A stretch of DNA of 64,000 nt, taken from positions 5,726,981 through 5,790,980 of the forward strand of contig CM046339.1 of NCBI GenBank assembly GCA_025403435.1, in the 5' to 3' direction. Shown here one piece after another: positions 46,911-58,107 of this stretch (position 1 is the stretch's first letter; each line of letters opens with the position of its first letter). This stretch comes from Artocarpus heterophyllus (lineage: Eukaryota; Streptophyta; Magnoliopsida; Rosales; Moraceae). The notes beneath the pieces were generated by a model, which was given only the letters and a program-made list of their open reading frames with translations, was not told the origin of the DNA and did not search any database. The position numbers were made by a program, and so were the translations under genes.

Positions 46911-47580
46911 TGATCTTCTATATTTAGAAACTTGTTTGGTTAAGGAATCCAGTGACATTTGGGTCATAGATTTTGGTGCAACTAATCATGTTTGTGTTTC
47001 TCTACATGGTTTCAAAGAAACAAGAAATTTGCTACATGAAGACTTCATACTTCGGATGGGTGATGGATTCTTGGTCTTAGTGGAAGCAGTGGGAGACGTC
47101 CATCTTTATTTTGATAGTTATAGGAATTTAATTTTACGAGATTGTTTTTATGTTCCTAAATTTAAAAGGAATTTAATTTCTGTAGCTTGTTTATTTTAAG
47201 ACTCCTATTTGGTTTCTTTTAATGATAATGTGGTAATTCGTAAAAAAAAATCTTTTATCTGTTCTGGATGGACGCAAAATAATCTATACTTTATCAGACC
47301 TAAGATGGACTTATTGCTTAATGTTGAGATGAATGATAATAACTCTAAAAGTCTTAAGACTTCTCAGTCTAATAAGACTTATCTTTGGCATTTGTGCCTT
47401 GGTCATATTAACCTGAATAGAATTCAAAGGTTGGTAAGGGATGGACCTTTAAGTCAGTTAAAGGTGGAATCTATACCTCAATGTGAGTCTTGTTTGGAGG
47501 GTAAAATGACCAAAAGACCATTTGGTTCTAAGGGCAATAGAGCCAAAGGGGTTCTAGAACTTGTGCATAGTGATGTTTAA
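46911..47580 (+). pseudogene. Copia protease and integrase zinc domain
   Basis: The protease site reads WVIDFGATNHVC; the usual small residue after aspartate is phenylalanine here. DCFYVPKFKRNLISV is the standard downstream block. A TAA after ACLF breaks the frame. The integrase zinc domain follows: LWHLCLGHINLNRIQRL and CESCLEGKMTKRPF (His-His-Cys-Cys pattern), then LVHSDV with the first catalytic aspartate and another TAA. Confidence 0.9.
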
Positions 47581-48240
47581 GGACCAATGAACATCTGGGC
47601 ATGAAGAGGGTATGAGTACTTTGTCACTTTTATTGACGATTGCTCAAGGTATGGGTATGTGTACCTGATGCACCACAAAAGCGAAACTTTTGACAAGTTT
47701 AGGGAGCCTCAAGCTGAAGTGGAAAAGCAATTGGGTAGACCCATAAAGGCACTTCGATCCGATCGAGGTGGAGAATACCTTTCTGATGAGTTCTTGGGAC
47801 ACTTATTAGAGAATGAGATTTTATCCTATTTGACTACGTCAGGCACTCTGCAGTAGAATGGCATAGTAGAGAGAAGGAATAGGACTTTATTGGACATGGT
47901 CAGGTCCATGATGAGTTATTCATCATTGCCTTTATCCTTTTGCGGATATGCACTACAAACCACATGTTATCTTTTGAACAATGTGCCTTCAAAATCGGTC
48001 CCTAAAACTCCTCATGAGTTGTGGACAGGTAGGAAGACATCCTTAAACCATATTCGTATATGGGGATGTCTGGCTCAAGTTCTGTTTAAGGATTAGAATA
48101 GTTAGAAGCACGTTCGGAAGGTTGCGTGTTTGTAGGATACCCAAAAGGGACTAAAGGGGGTTATTTCTATAACCTAAAGGAAAATAAAGTCATGGTTTCA
48201 ACTAATGCAACTTTCCCTGAGGAGAGTTAGATAGACGAAT
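47581..48240 (+). pseudogene. Copia integrase core
   Basis: FVTFIDDCSRYGYVYLM, ALRSDRGGEYLSDEF and [15 protein letters not shown] give the acidic catalytic residues. [11 protein letters not shown] and [20 protein letters not shown] follow, typical of copia. A TAG precedes NGIVERR where glutamine is expected. After 48096 (AQVLFKD) several stops and a frameshift affect the integrase tail up to the RT segment. Confidence 0.9.
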
Positions 48241-48260
48241 TTAAGCCTCAAAGCAAAGCG

Positions 48261-49433
48261 GTGCTTGAGGAGTTAAGGAGTGATCCAATCACTCCAGAGG
48301 TTCTGAATGAAACCGCTCTGATCAGTATAGAAAAACCAAACAAACCTGAACAACAACCTAAGAGGCCTCAGCATAGTGGGAGGATCGGGCATCAACCTGA
48401 GAGATATATGTTCAATGGAGAGGTCTTCTTGGCTGAACTAGATGAACATGACATGGATCCTTATACTTACGTAGGGGCTATGGAGGATGTTGATTCAAAA
48501 CTCTTGACAGAGGCCATGAACATAGAGATGAAGTCTATGGAGACTAATCAAGTCTGGGAGCTTGTGGATCTTCCCGAAGGGGTAAAACCCATAGGATGTA
48601 AGTGGATCTACAAGAGGAAAAGAGGAGTGGATGGAAAGTTCGAAACCTTTAAGGCTAGACTGGTAGCTAAGGGTTATACGCAAAAGGAAGGAATCGATTA
48701 TGAGGAAACCTTTTCGCCTGTAGCCATGCTTAAGTCCATCCGGATTCTCTTGTCCATAGCTGCCGCTCTCGACTACGAGATTTGGCAGATGGATGTCAAG
48801 ACGGCTTTTCTGAATGGCTATCTTGATGAGTCCATTTATATGGAACAACCAGACGGGTTCAAGGACACGGGTCAAGAGGGTAAGGTTTGTAAGCTGCTAA
48901 AGTCAATTTATGGACTTAAGCAGGCTTCTCGTTCTTGGAACATAAGATTTGATCAAGTGATCAAGACTTATGGGTTCTCACAAAATGTGGATGAACCATG
49001 TGCTTACAAACACATTAAGAATGGGAAGGTGGTTTTTCTACTACTCTATGTAGATGACATTCTGCTAATTGGCAATGACGTTGGGGCATTATCATCGGCC
49101 AAATTATGGTTGACCAAGCAGTTTGACATGAAGGATTTAGGTGAGGCTAATTTTGTTCTCGGTATCCAGATCTTTCGGGATAGGAAGAACAAAATGATAG
49201 CTTTGTCACAGGCCAGCTACATAGATAAAATTCTCTGGAGGTTTGCAATGCAGGATTCCAAGAAAGGTGGGCAACCATCTAGGTCTGGAATTACTCTTTC
49301 TAAGAAAGACTCTCCAAAGTCTTATGAAGAAAGAGAATACATGAAGAAGGTACCTTATGCTTCGGCAGTGGGTAGTCTCATGTATGCCATGCTTTGCACT
49401 CGACCGGATATTAGCTATGCGGTCGGGTTGTGA
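48261..49433 (+). pseudogene. Copia reverse transcriptase
   Basis: An open frame of 390 codons, the longest in the element. The RT blocks are [76 protein letters not shown] and the catalytic [14 protein letters not shown], then [20 protein letters not shown]. The frame is lost by a one-base deletion at about 49431. All RT catalytic residues are intact. Confidence 0.94.
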
Positions 49434-50015
49434 GTCGATTTCAGGCGGATCCAGGACCGAACCATTGGGTTGCAGTAAAGCATATTTTCAAGTACCTGAG
49501 AAGGACTCGAGGGTATATGCTTGTGTATTCGGGTGAGGATTTAACTCCTCTAGGATACACTGATTCGGATTTTCAATCCTTCCTGGATTCTAAGAAATCG
49601 ACTTCGGGGTTTGTGTTTACTCTAGGTGGCGGTGCCATCAGTTGGAGAAGTGAGAAGCAAGATTGCACTTCGGATTCAACGATGGAGGCCGAGTATGTGG
49701 CGGCTAGTGATGCTTCAAAAGAAGCAGTGTGGCTTCGCAAGTTCCTTGGGGATCTTGAGGTAGTTCCTGGTATGGATAAGGCGGTATCACTGTACTGTGA
49801 TAACAGTGCGGCGGTAGCTAATACTAAGGAACCAAGATTTCACAAGAAGAGTAAGCATATTGATCGAAAGTATCCTGTGATAAAGGACTTCGTTGAGAGC
49901 GGGCGCGTCTGAGGACAATTTAGCTGATCCATTTACGAAGACACTTACTGGGAGAGTCTTCGAGAGGCATGTGGAAGCTATGGGAATGCGAAATTTGCAG
50001 TATTTACTCACTTAG
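49430..50015 (+). pseudogene. Copia RNase H
   Basis: SRFQADPGPNHWVAVKHIFK, YTDSDFQSFLDSKKSTSGFV, WRSEKQDCTSDSTMEAEYVA and LYCDNSAAVANTKEPRFHKK show the acidic RNase H residues. A short deletion after VESGR shifts the frame; the true tail (EDNLADPFTKTLTGRVFERH) follows and ends with TAG at 50013-50015. Confidence 0.92.
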
Positions 50016-50017
50016 TG

Positions 50018-50029
50018 CAAGTGGGAGAT
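50018..50029 (+). other. Copia polypurine tract
   Basis: CAAGTGGGAGAT lies just before the LTR start TGTTAGAC, as is usual for copia. Confidence 0.85.
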
Positions 50030-51999
50030 TGTTAGACATGTATGCTCTAAGGAGTAAAAATGTAATACATTTTTGGAGACATTTTTATCAATAAAGAATT
50101 TATTCATTTATATATACCAAATATTGTCCTCTTTACGTTCATATTTGTTGAATGTATGATAAGCAAACAGTAGTCTGAGACTGTCAGTCTAAACCTTAAG
50201 AATTGGGCATATGATGGGATGATTATGCGGTAGACACGATTCTTAAGGTGATGGTCTAAAACATATGATCCACAATCGAGGGAAGAAAGTTGGGCGCTTT
50301 ATTCATGTAAAGATTGTTATGTTGTCTATATCCCTTTTGGGAGATGGTTTGTCTTGGCCATCGGAGTTGGACTCCGTGAATAGAAACATTGGCGCATTGT
50401 CATAGTTGACGATGTGTTGGATCGGGACATAAAGTGAATTGATTTGGATTAATAATTCTGTCTTGGCAAATCGATTCACTTTAGACAATCATTTGTATTG
50501 TATCTTAATCCTGAGATGAATAATGGGCCCGTTGTCTCGACTTGTGTCTTTTGATGTACCAATGGGTGACTCCCACATTTCTATAGTGGCATGCATGCCG
50601 GTACGTTGGATGCATGACTCTTGATAGCGTAGACTTGTTATTCATAAATATGGAATCCATAGCTCCTCTTTAGGAGTAACGATATCCTCTTATATGCGTT
50701 GTCCTGTAATTGGAAAACTGGAGCGCTCAACCATTTGGATACATAGGTGTAACCGAATGGTATACTATCTTTGGATGGTAAGTTTTCTAATGGTGAGACA
50801 ATGGAACGTAAGATAAAAATAATCGGGGAAGGTAAGATAGAATTTGTCCTTAAGCCGATTATGGATGATCATATGGGGATGCGATACACTATGAAAAGTT
50901 CGAGAGTGCAGCTCCAAGCTTTTAGTGGAGTAGCGTTGGAGTTGATAATTGTGAAATGTATATCTGGGATATTGGGTTTCATAATTATCATGAGCTTGAA
51001 CTTTATAGGTCCATTTTGGTCCCCTTTGCTAGCTCACAAAATCCTGTAACGACACGGCGTGCTTTTCCAATAATTGGTGATTTATGTCGAATTTATCAGA
51101 TTGGTTTAAAATTTATAAGAATCAAATAATTCATGTCTGTTTATCGGTTGAATTAATTATGTAAGAAAATTAGTTCAAGATGAACTTGTTGAATTATTGC
51201 GTTCGGGTAATTCTTGTCTGTTTATCGGTTGTTTTAATTTTGGACAATTAGAACAAGATAAACTTGTAGAATTATTGTGAATTAATTTATTTTCTTAGAG
51301 ATTATCTTGATAAAGTTTGTTTTGATCAGATATCTTTTCTATTGGGCTATTTGAATCAAAACTGAGACTTTATCATTTAGAATCTCGGGTGGAAAATAAA
51401 AGATTCGTGGAGATTTTTTCTCAGCAGTTCGGCCTGCCGGATGACGTGTTCGGCCTACCGAACTGGCCTGTTCGGCCTGCCGACCGACAACAGTTAAGAT
51501 TACGCGTTTTCACGCGTATCTTATCAGATATTGATCCGAACTTGATTCTGTTTTGATTTTTTGAGACCTAATCTGATATGGACTGATCCTAGGACCAATA
51601 GGTATAAAAAGGGAGTGAGTCTAATGATTTACTCAGATCAATTTGAGAGATTAAGAGTGATACTCTTCGAGTGAGCATCTGAAAACTCCCTGAGAGCTTT
51701 TGTTCACAAATCACGAACACTAGCTTTGGGTTCTCTTTGTTGGTTGGAAGGAGAGTCACCGGTGGAAGAGCTATACGTGTGAGCCCACACTCACTCCGGT
51801 TGTGGATAGAGAATAGCAAAGAAGACCAGTTGGTTGAGGCTCTTCTGGAACGTTACTTCTCTACACAGGTCGCGGAGGTTCTTCGACACACTGAGGTTAG
51901 TAAGATCTGTCTAATTTATACATATAACATGTCAAACTTGTGTTTTGGAAAATACTCTGATGAAAATTTTTAAAATTTCGCTGCGTACTTTGTTTCCAA
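50030..51999 (+). repeat. Copia 3' LTR
   Basis: It matches 31673-33665 along its length and is about 1,970 bp. TATA box TATAAAAAGGG is near 51603. Its last bases (TTTCCAA) abut a truncated CRM-like LTR at 52001, and the terminal CAACA of the other copy is not preserved. Confidence 0.92.
51420..51492. repeat. Dyad-motif array in copia 3' LTR
   Basis: Well-preserved units TTCGGCCTGCCGGA, TTCGGCCTACCGAA, TTCGGCCTGCCGAC, all in one orientation, 110-180 bp upstream of the TATA box. Confidence 0.9.
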
Positions 52000-52000
52000 T

Positions 52001-52356
52001 AGTAATTATGTTTGAATTTGTCAACTTTTCTTTTTGGGCAACACTTTGTAATTTTGGCCTATAAATAGGCGTTTCCAAGGTTAATGAAAATCATGAATGT
52101 TTATTTTCTGAGAGAAATAATTCTTTCTTTGGTTCTTTGACGAACTGCACGAACTCTTCGGATCAATCTGAGCATTCAACCCTGACTTATCAATCAAGCT
52201 TTCCATCCTTGATTGTGGAGTCTATGATATACCAAGGTTCTTGCTTCGATATAAGCAACGGGTCGTGGTGAGTTCCATCCAAATCTGAGTAGAAACGATC
52301 TTGGTGCCTTCTTATTGATAATGGGTTTCGTCAGTATATTGGCGAGGTTCTTATCA
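52001..52356 (+). repeat. Truncated CRM-like LTR (3' half)
   Basis: AGTAATTATGTTTG to GGTTCTTATCA equals the last 356 bases of the CRM-like LTR. Eight bases (TTTGGTAA) separate it from the next full LTR; the first seven match the start of the primer region after a normal LTR. Confidence 0.92.
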
Positions 52357-52364
52357 TTTGGTAA

Positions 52365-53118
52365 TGATGGAGACTTAGGGAGCTCAAATGCATGGAAGGT
52401 GGTTGACCCAATACAAGTTCCTGCTGGACCAGTCACAAGAGCCCGAGCTAAGAAATTCAAGGAACCACTAAATGGGCTGATTCACAAAATTTGGAATCAA
52501 GAAAATTTGTGCAAGCCCATTGACCCAGGCCCACGTCAACGACAACGGTGCGTCAATTTGATCCAAGTTCTAGAAGAATTCGCATGAGTCAAGCTTGAAA
52601 TCAGCTCAAATTTTGCAAGATCAAGTCAATGGAAGAATTTTGGAAACTTTCCCATTTTGGCACACATGCGGATTATTTGCACTTTCCTTTAATTGTTGGG
52701 CGTGTAAATGGCTGAAAATCAGCCATTAAGACTTTCCTTTCTTTTGTTTTTATTTTAGGCTTAGTAATTATGTTTGAATTTGTCAACTTTTCTTTTTGGG
52801 CAACACTTTGTAATTTTCGCCTATAAATAGGCGTTTCCAAGGTTAATGAAAATCATGAATGTTTATTTTCTGAGAGAAATAATTCTTTCTTTGGTTCTTT
52901 GATGAACTGCATGAACTCTTCGGATCAATCTGAGCATTCAACCCTGACTTATCAATCAAGCTTTCCATCCTTGATTGTGGCGTCTACGATATACCAAGGT
53001 TCTTGCTTGGATATAAGCAACGGGTTGCGGTGACTTCCATCCAAATATGAGTAGAAACGATCTTGGTGCCTTCTTATTGATAACGGGTTTCGTTAGTATA
53101 TTGGCGAGGTTCTTATCA
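52365..53118 (+). repeat. 5' LTR of CRM-like copy 2
   Basis: 754 bp, TGATGGAGACTTAGG to GGTTCTTATCA. TATA box CTATAAATAGGC at about 52820. The first 220 bases keep an open frame equal to the pol C-terminus. Confidence 0.95.
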
Positions 53119-53120
53119 TT

Positions 53121-53133
53121 TGGTATCAGAGCC
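53121..53133 (+). other. Primer-binding site of CRM-like copy 2
   Basis: TGGTATCAGAGCC, a perfect initiator-Met-tRNA complement, two bases after the LTR. Confidence 0.93.
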
Positions 53134-53610
53134 TCGGTTCTAGCCTCAAGTTTGTCTATCGTTATTTGTTTATGAATTCTAATTTATTATTCAGGTTTTA
53201 TTCCGTTCAAAAAAAAGAGAAATGAAGAAAAGGGAGAAAAAAAGAAGAAAAGAAAAGAAAAGTAAAATCAAGAGGATCTGAAAAAAAAAAAAAATTTGAG
53301 CGTCCAGGTGTTCGAATTTGACCTCACGTCACAGTGCAAAAATTTGCTTCGTTCTGAACTGTGTATCAAAATGTGTTGCTGAATTTGTTGCCAGATAGCT
53401 TTTATTGCTGTTTATTTAATTCCAAAAGAACTGAAAAAGAGAATAAGCGAGTTAAAAAAAAAGGCAAGAGTGGTGAGAACATTCGAAGGTAAAAGCCAAT
53501 TATTCGAGTGAAACACGAGTGAACTGAGTGACCAAGTGATAGAGTGAAACACGTGAGGGAGAGAAGTAAGGTCCTTTATTATCTAACGTTGTTTTGTAGG
53601 TTTAAAAAAA
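53134..53610 (+). other. Leader of CRM-like copy 2
   Basis: A non-coding leader with purine-rich runs (53210-53295), matching the copy 1 leader. I see no gene. Confidence 0.8.
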
Positions 53611-54530
53611 ATGAATCCAAATCAAGAAAGAGAAGCCAAAGATGATCTTCCACAACAAAACGTTCCCAATCTTCAGTTGCAAGCATTAATGAGGCAAATG
53701 GAACGGTTGTTGACGCGAGCGCTAGAGCCCGTTCATGAGAGATTAGATGAGGTTGATGCCAGAACACGTAATAGGCAGCCACAAAACATGCAAAATAGGT
53801 GGAGGGGTGGATTGGGTCTTTCAGAGGAAGATGAATTAGAAGAGTTGGAGGAACCACCGATAAATAAGGGCAGATTTACGCGTGGAAATGGGAATAGAGA
53901 AGGTAGGGACCGGGAAGACAATAATATGGGAGGTATTAAAATGAAGATTCCGCCATTCCAAGGGAAAAATGACCCTGGAGCTTACCTAGAGTGGGAGAAG
54001 AAAGTGGAGCTAGTGTTTGATTGCCATAACTATTCAGAGTTAAAGAAAGTTAAGCTTGCTGCAATTGAGTTCTCTGATTATGCGGTTGTATGGTGGGATC
54101 AGTTGGTAATGAATAGGTGATGGAACCGAGAACACCCGATTGAGACATGGGAGGAGATGAAAACGGCGATGAGAAAGCAATTTGTACCCAGCCATTACTA
54201 CCGGGAATTGTACAAAAAGTTACAAGGACTTAGACAAGGAAACAGGAGTGTGGAGGAATATTATCAAGAAATGGAGATAGCCATGATACGAGCCAATGTT
54301 GAAGAAGATCGAGAAGCAACCATGGCAAGATTTTTGCAAGGGCTAAATCCTGATATTCAAGATAGGGTGGAGATGCAACACTATGTAGAGTTAGAAGACA
54401 TGTTGCACATGGCCATCACAGTAGAGCGGCAGCTCAAGAGGAGGGGTAGCTCACGTGCGAATGTTAGTTCGGCACCTTCTTCATGGAAAGCCGAATTATG
54501 GGAAGAGAGAAGAGAAATCGGTCACTAGGC
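53611..54530 (+). pseudogene. CRM-like copy 2 gag
   Basis: The ATG at 53611 (MNPNQEREAKDDLPQQ) opens a frame through KIPPFQGKNDPGAYLEWEKK and WWDQLVMNR. A TGA at 54118-54120 replaces an arginine codon (copy 1 has CGA). The frame continues with ETWEEMKTAMRKQFVPSHYY, EYYQEMEIAMIRANVEEDRE and HYVELEDMLHMAITVERQL. A frameshift near 54510 precedes the nucleocapsid. Confidence 0.92.
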
Positions 54531-54581
54531 CAAAGTTTGAGCCAAAACTAGCCACGGCTGGCCCTTCAAACCAAGGTAAAC

Positions 54582-55029
54582 ATGATTCATCCACTTCTCA
54601 AAAACCGTGATATTAAATGTTTCAAATGCCAAGGCAGGGGTCACATCTCAAGCCAATGTCCGGACAAAAGGGTGATGGTGTTACGGGATGACAAAGAGGT
54701 TGTTACGGATGACGAATCGGACGAGGACTCCATGCCACCATTGGAGGACGTGTATGAGGAGGAGTATGCTGTCCAAGGTGAATTGTTGGTCACTCGATGA
54801 GCCCTTAGTGTGCAAGCCAAAGAGGAAGAAGAAGAGCAACATGAGAACATTTTTCATACTAGGTGCCACGTGCAGAACAAGGTATGTAGTGTCATAATAG
54901 ATAGAGGAACTTGTACGATCGTTGCTAGCACGACTATGGTTGACAAATTAGGTCTGCCAATGACTAAACATCCTCGACCTTACAAGTTGGAATGGTTGAA
55001 TAATAGTGGTGAAGTGAAGCTAACTAAAC
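54582..55029 (+). pseudogene. CRM-like copy 2 zinc knuckle and protease start
   Basis: The knuckle CFKCQGRGHISSQCP is intact, followed by an acidic stretch (VTDDESDEDSMPPLED). A TGA at 54798-54800 replaces CGA of copy 1. The protease core reads VIIDRGTCTIVAS: aspartate is kept but the next glycine has become arginine. The TRIM array interrupts after NNSGEVKLTK. Confidence 0.9.
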
Positions 55030-55826
55030 TGATGTGTCCCACATCGGTTAGAGAGGGTGGTCTTGGGTGTTATATATATGGGTTCACAATCCTCCCCTCA
55101 TGAACTAGCTTTTGGGGTGGAGTTAGGTGGATTCATATCATATGGTATCAGTGCCGAACCTCTACTGGTCGGTGGGCACATGTACAAAGGTTCCATGCCG
55201 CTCGTGTGGGTTAACGACGGAGTTGACACGAGGACATGCAGTCTAAAGGGGTTGGGAATGATGTGTCCCACATCGGTTAGAGAGGGTGGTCTTGGGTGTT
55301 ATATATATGGGTTCACAATCCTCCCCTCACAAGCTAGCTTTTGGGGTGGAGTTAGGTGGATTCATATCATATGGCATCAGAGCCGAACCTCTACTGGTCG
55401 GTGGGCGCATGTACAAAGGTTCCCTGCCGCTCGTGTGGGTTAACGACGGGTTGGCACGAGGACGTGTAGTCTAAAGGGGTCGGGAATGATGTGTCCCACA
55501 TCGGTTAGAGAGGGTGGTCTTGGGTGTTATATATATGGGTTCACAATCCTCCCCTCATGAGCTAGCTTTTGGGGTGGAGTTAGGTGGGTTCATATCGTAT
55601 GGTATCAGAGCCAAACCTCTACTGGTCGGTGGGCGCATGTACAAAGGTTCCCTGCCGCTCGTGTGGGTTAACGTCGGAGTTCACACGAGGACGTGCAGTC
55701 TAAAGGGGTCGGGAATGATGTGTCCCACATTGGTTAGAGAGGGTGGTCTTGGGTGTTATATATATGGGTTCACAATCCTCCCCTCACAAGCTAGCTTTTG
55801 GGGTGGAGATAGGTGGATTCATATCA
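55030..55826 (+). mobile_element. Multimeric TRIM: four LTRs, three internal segments
   Basis: Four 111-bp terminal repeats (55030-55140, 55259-55369, 55487-55597, 55716-55826) start TGATGTGTCCCACAT and end near CATATCA. They alternate with three internal segments of 117-118 bp. Each internal segment opens with a primer-site-like TATGGTATCAGAGCC (some bases changed) and closes with a purine tract (AAAGGGGTCGGGAATGA). Each terminal repeat has TTATATATATGGG as a TATA-like element. The 5-bp flanks are TAAAC and TAAAT, a duplication with one C-to-T change. It has no protein-coding capacity. Open frames crossing it are by chance. Confidence 0.9.
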
Positions 55827-56712
55827 TAAATAGGCATTAATTTCGTTTCGCATTGGTAGATACGAAGATGAAGTTTTGTGTGATGTAGTTCCAATGGAAG
55901 CCGGACACTTGTTACTAGGTCGACCATGGCAATTTGATCGTCGAGTCAAACATGATGGCTACACCAATAAATATTCTCTTGTGCACAACTAGAGACTATT
56001 CACTCTTGTACCAATGACACCAAAACAGGTTCATGAAGATCAAGTTTGGTTACAAAAGGAGAGTGAACAAAAAGGAGAGAATGAGAAAAAGAGAGAGAAA
56101 GGGAGTGAAAATAATGAGTGTTGGAGTGCAGAGAGAGAGTTCGGCCAGAGAGGGAAAAAAGATAGAGGGGCCAAGAAAAAGGAGAGAAAAGGAGAGAACA
56201 TTGAGAGAGCCAGTACAAAAGAAGATTTGGCCAATGAGGTAAAAATAGAGAGAAAAACAAACTTTTATGCAAGAGAGAGTGATGTGAGAAGAGCTTCGTT
56301 TTCTAATCAGCCGATGATTTTACTCATGTACAAGGAGGCGTTATTAAACACTAACGATCTTGATTCCACCTTGCATAGTTCTATTGTTTCTCTTTTGCAG
56401 GAATATGAGGATATCTTTCCCAAGGAAACATCGCAAGGTTTACCTCCAATCTGTGGGATTGAACATCAAATTGACTTCATACCTGGAGCTACAATCCCAA
56501 ACCGACCAGCCTATAGGAGTAATCCCGAGGAGACAAAGGAACTCCAACGGTAGGTAAATGAGTTGATGGAGAAGGGACACGTGAGAGAAAGCATGAGCCC
56601 GTACGCCGTACCAGTTTTACTTGTGCCTAAGAAAGACGAGACTTGGAGGATGTGCGTTGATTGTTGAGCCATCAACAACATCACGGTAAAGTATCGACAT
56701 CCTATTCCTCGC
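55827..56712 (+). pseudogene. CRM-like copy 2 protease end, charged linker and RT start
   Basis: After the TRIM the frame resumes with GRYEDEVLCDVVPMEAGHLL and LGRPWQFDRRVKHDGYTNKY. A TAG near 55990 replaces CAG of copy 1. The lysine/glutamate-rich linker follows (KKREKGSENNECWSAERE, KKDRGAKKKERKGE), then [34 protein letters not shown] and a TAG replacing CAG at about 56551. A TGA in the RT block (after CVDC) replaces CGA. Confidence 0.9.
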
Positions 56713-57640
56713 TTGGATGACTTGTTAGATGAATTGCATGGTGCTTGTGTGTTTTCTAAAATTGACCTGAAGAGTGGATATCATCCAATTCGCATGAAAG
56801 AGGGAGACGAGTGGAAGACGGCTTTCAAAACAAAACAAGGCTTGTATGAGTGGTTGGTAATGCCTTTCGGTTTAACCAATGCTCCTAGCACATTTATGCG
56901 TTTAATGAACCATGTTTTGCGAGCTTTTATTGGGAAACTTGTCGTTGTTTATTTTGATGATATCCTTATCTATAGCAGCAATTTGGATGATCATATTGAA
57001 CATTTGAAACTTGTTTTAGATGTTTTACGGAAGGAAAAGTTGTATGCTAATCTTAAGAAGTGTACCTTTTGCACGAATAAGCTTGTTTTTCTTGGTTTTG
57101 TTGTTAGTGCTCAAGGTATACAGGTTGACGAAGAAAAGGTTAGGGCTATCCAAGAATGGCCAAGTCCCACAAGCATTGGAGAAGTACGGAGTTTTCATGG
57201 ACTTGCCAGTTTTTACCGGCGGTTTGTAAGGGATTTCAGTACTTTGGCTGCACCACTCACAGAAGTAATCAAGAAGAATGTTGGGTTCAAGTGGGGAGAA
57301 GAACAAGAGAAGGCGTTTCAGCTTATTAAGCATAAGCTTACTCATGCTCCTTTACTTGCTTTACCAAATTTTTCTAAAACATTTGAAATTGAATGTGATG
57401 CTTTTGGTGTAGCTATAGGTGCCGTGCTGATGCAAGGAGGATGACCAATCGCGTATTTCAGTGAAAAATTGAGTGGATCAACACTAAATTATCCGACTTA
57501 TGACAAGGAGTTGTATGTGTTGGTTCGAGCATTCAAGACTTGGCAACACTACCTAAGGCCCAAGGAATTCGTGATTCACACTGATCACGAGTCATTGAAA
57601 CATCTGAAGGGACAACAAAAGTTGAACAAGAGGCATGCCC
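56713..57640 (+). pseudogene. CRM-like copy 2 reverse transcriptase and RNase H
   Basis: [39 protein letters not shown] and the catalytic [13 protein letters not shown] give [17 protein letters not shown] and [17 protein letters not shown] give the RNase H entry, where serine of copy 1 is phenylalanine. A TGA after MQGG falls at a CAA of copy 1, and a TAG at 57643-57645 replaces a TGG. Confidence 0.92.
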
Positions 57641-57645
57641 GCTAG

Positions 57646-58107
57646 GTGGAATTCATCGAGACATTTGCTTATATCATTCGATACAAGCAAGGTAAGGAGA
57701 ATGTTGTTGCGGATGCACTTTCTTGCAGGTACGCATTACTTTCTATCCTTGACGCTAAACTACTTGGTTTTGAGCATATTAAGGATTTATACCCTTTAGA
57801 CCAAGATTTTAGTGAGGAATATCGAGCTTGTGAGAAAAACACAATGGGTAAATTTTATAGACACGATGGATTTTTGTTTCGGGAGAATAAGCTTTGTGTG
57901 CCTAATTGTTCTTTGAGAGATTTGTTAGTGAGGGAATCCCATGGTGGTGGATTGATGGGGCATTTTGGAATTGCTAAAACTTTAGCTGTTTTGCAGGAAC
58001 ACTTCTTTTGGCCGCACATGAAAAGGGATGTTGAAAGGATATGTAGTTGATGTGTCACGTGTAGGCAAGCTAAATCGAGAGCACAACCCCATGGTTTATA
58101 CACACCT
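57646..58107 (+). pseudogene. CRM-like copy 2 RNase H end and integrase zinc domain
   Basis: [20 protein letters not shown] closes RNase H (arginine of the ADALSRR block is now cysteine, a C-to-T change). [15 protein letters not shown] and the cysteine pair ([11 protein letters not shown]) form the integrase zinc domain, split by a TGA near 58048. Confidence 0.9.

Larger units (their letters stand above)
31673..51999 (+). mobile_element. Ty1/copia retrotransposon with a nested Tekay-type element
   Basis: Order: 5' LTR 31673-33665, primer site, leader 33666-46083 (split by the nested element 33982-44712), gag, protease, integrase, RT, RNase H to 50015, polypurine tract, 3' LTR 50030-51999. 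Integrase before RT proves copia. Without the insert it is about 9.6 kb. Left flank is TGGAG; the right flank runs into a truncated CRM-like LTR with no matching duplication, so the right junction is rearranged. Confidence 0.93.

Noticed and set aside
55030..55826. Ordinary satellite or CRISPR-like array
   Set aside because: Period of 228-229 bp with primer-site and purine-tract motifs and flanking duplication fits a TRIM; there are no short repeat-spacer units.
55057..55840. Repeated glycine-rich open frames resembling a repeat protein
   Set aside because: They are translations of the multimeric TRIM; the repeats are explained by its LTR and internal units, with no conserved start or stop.
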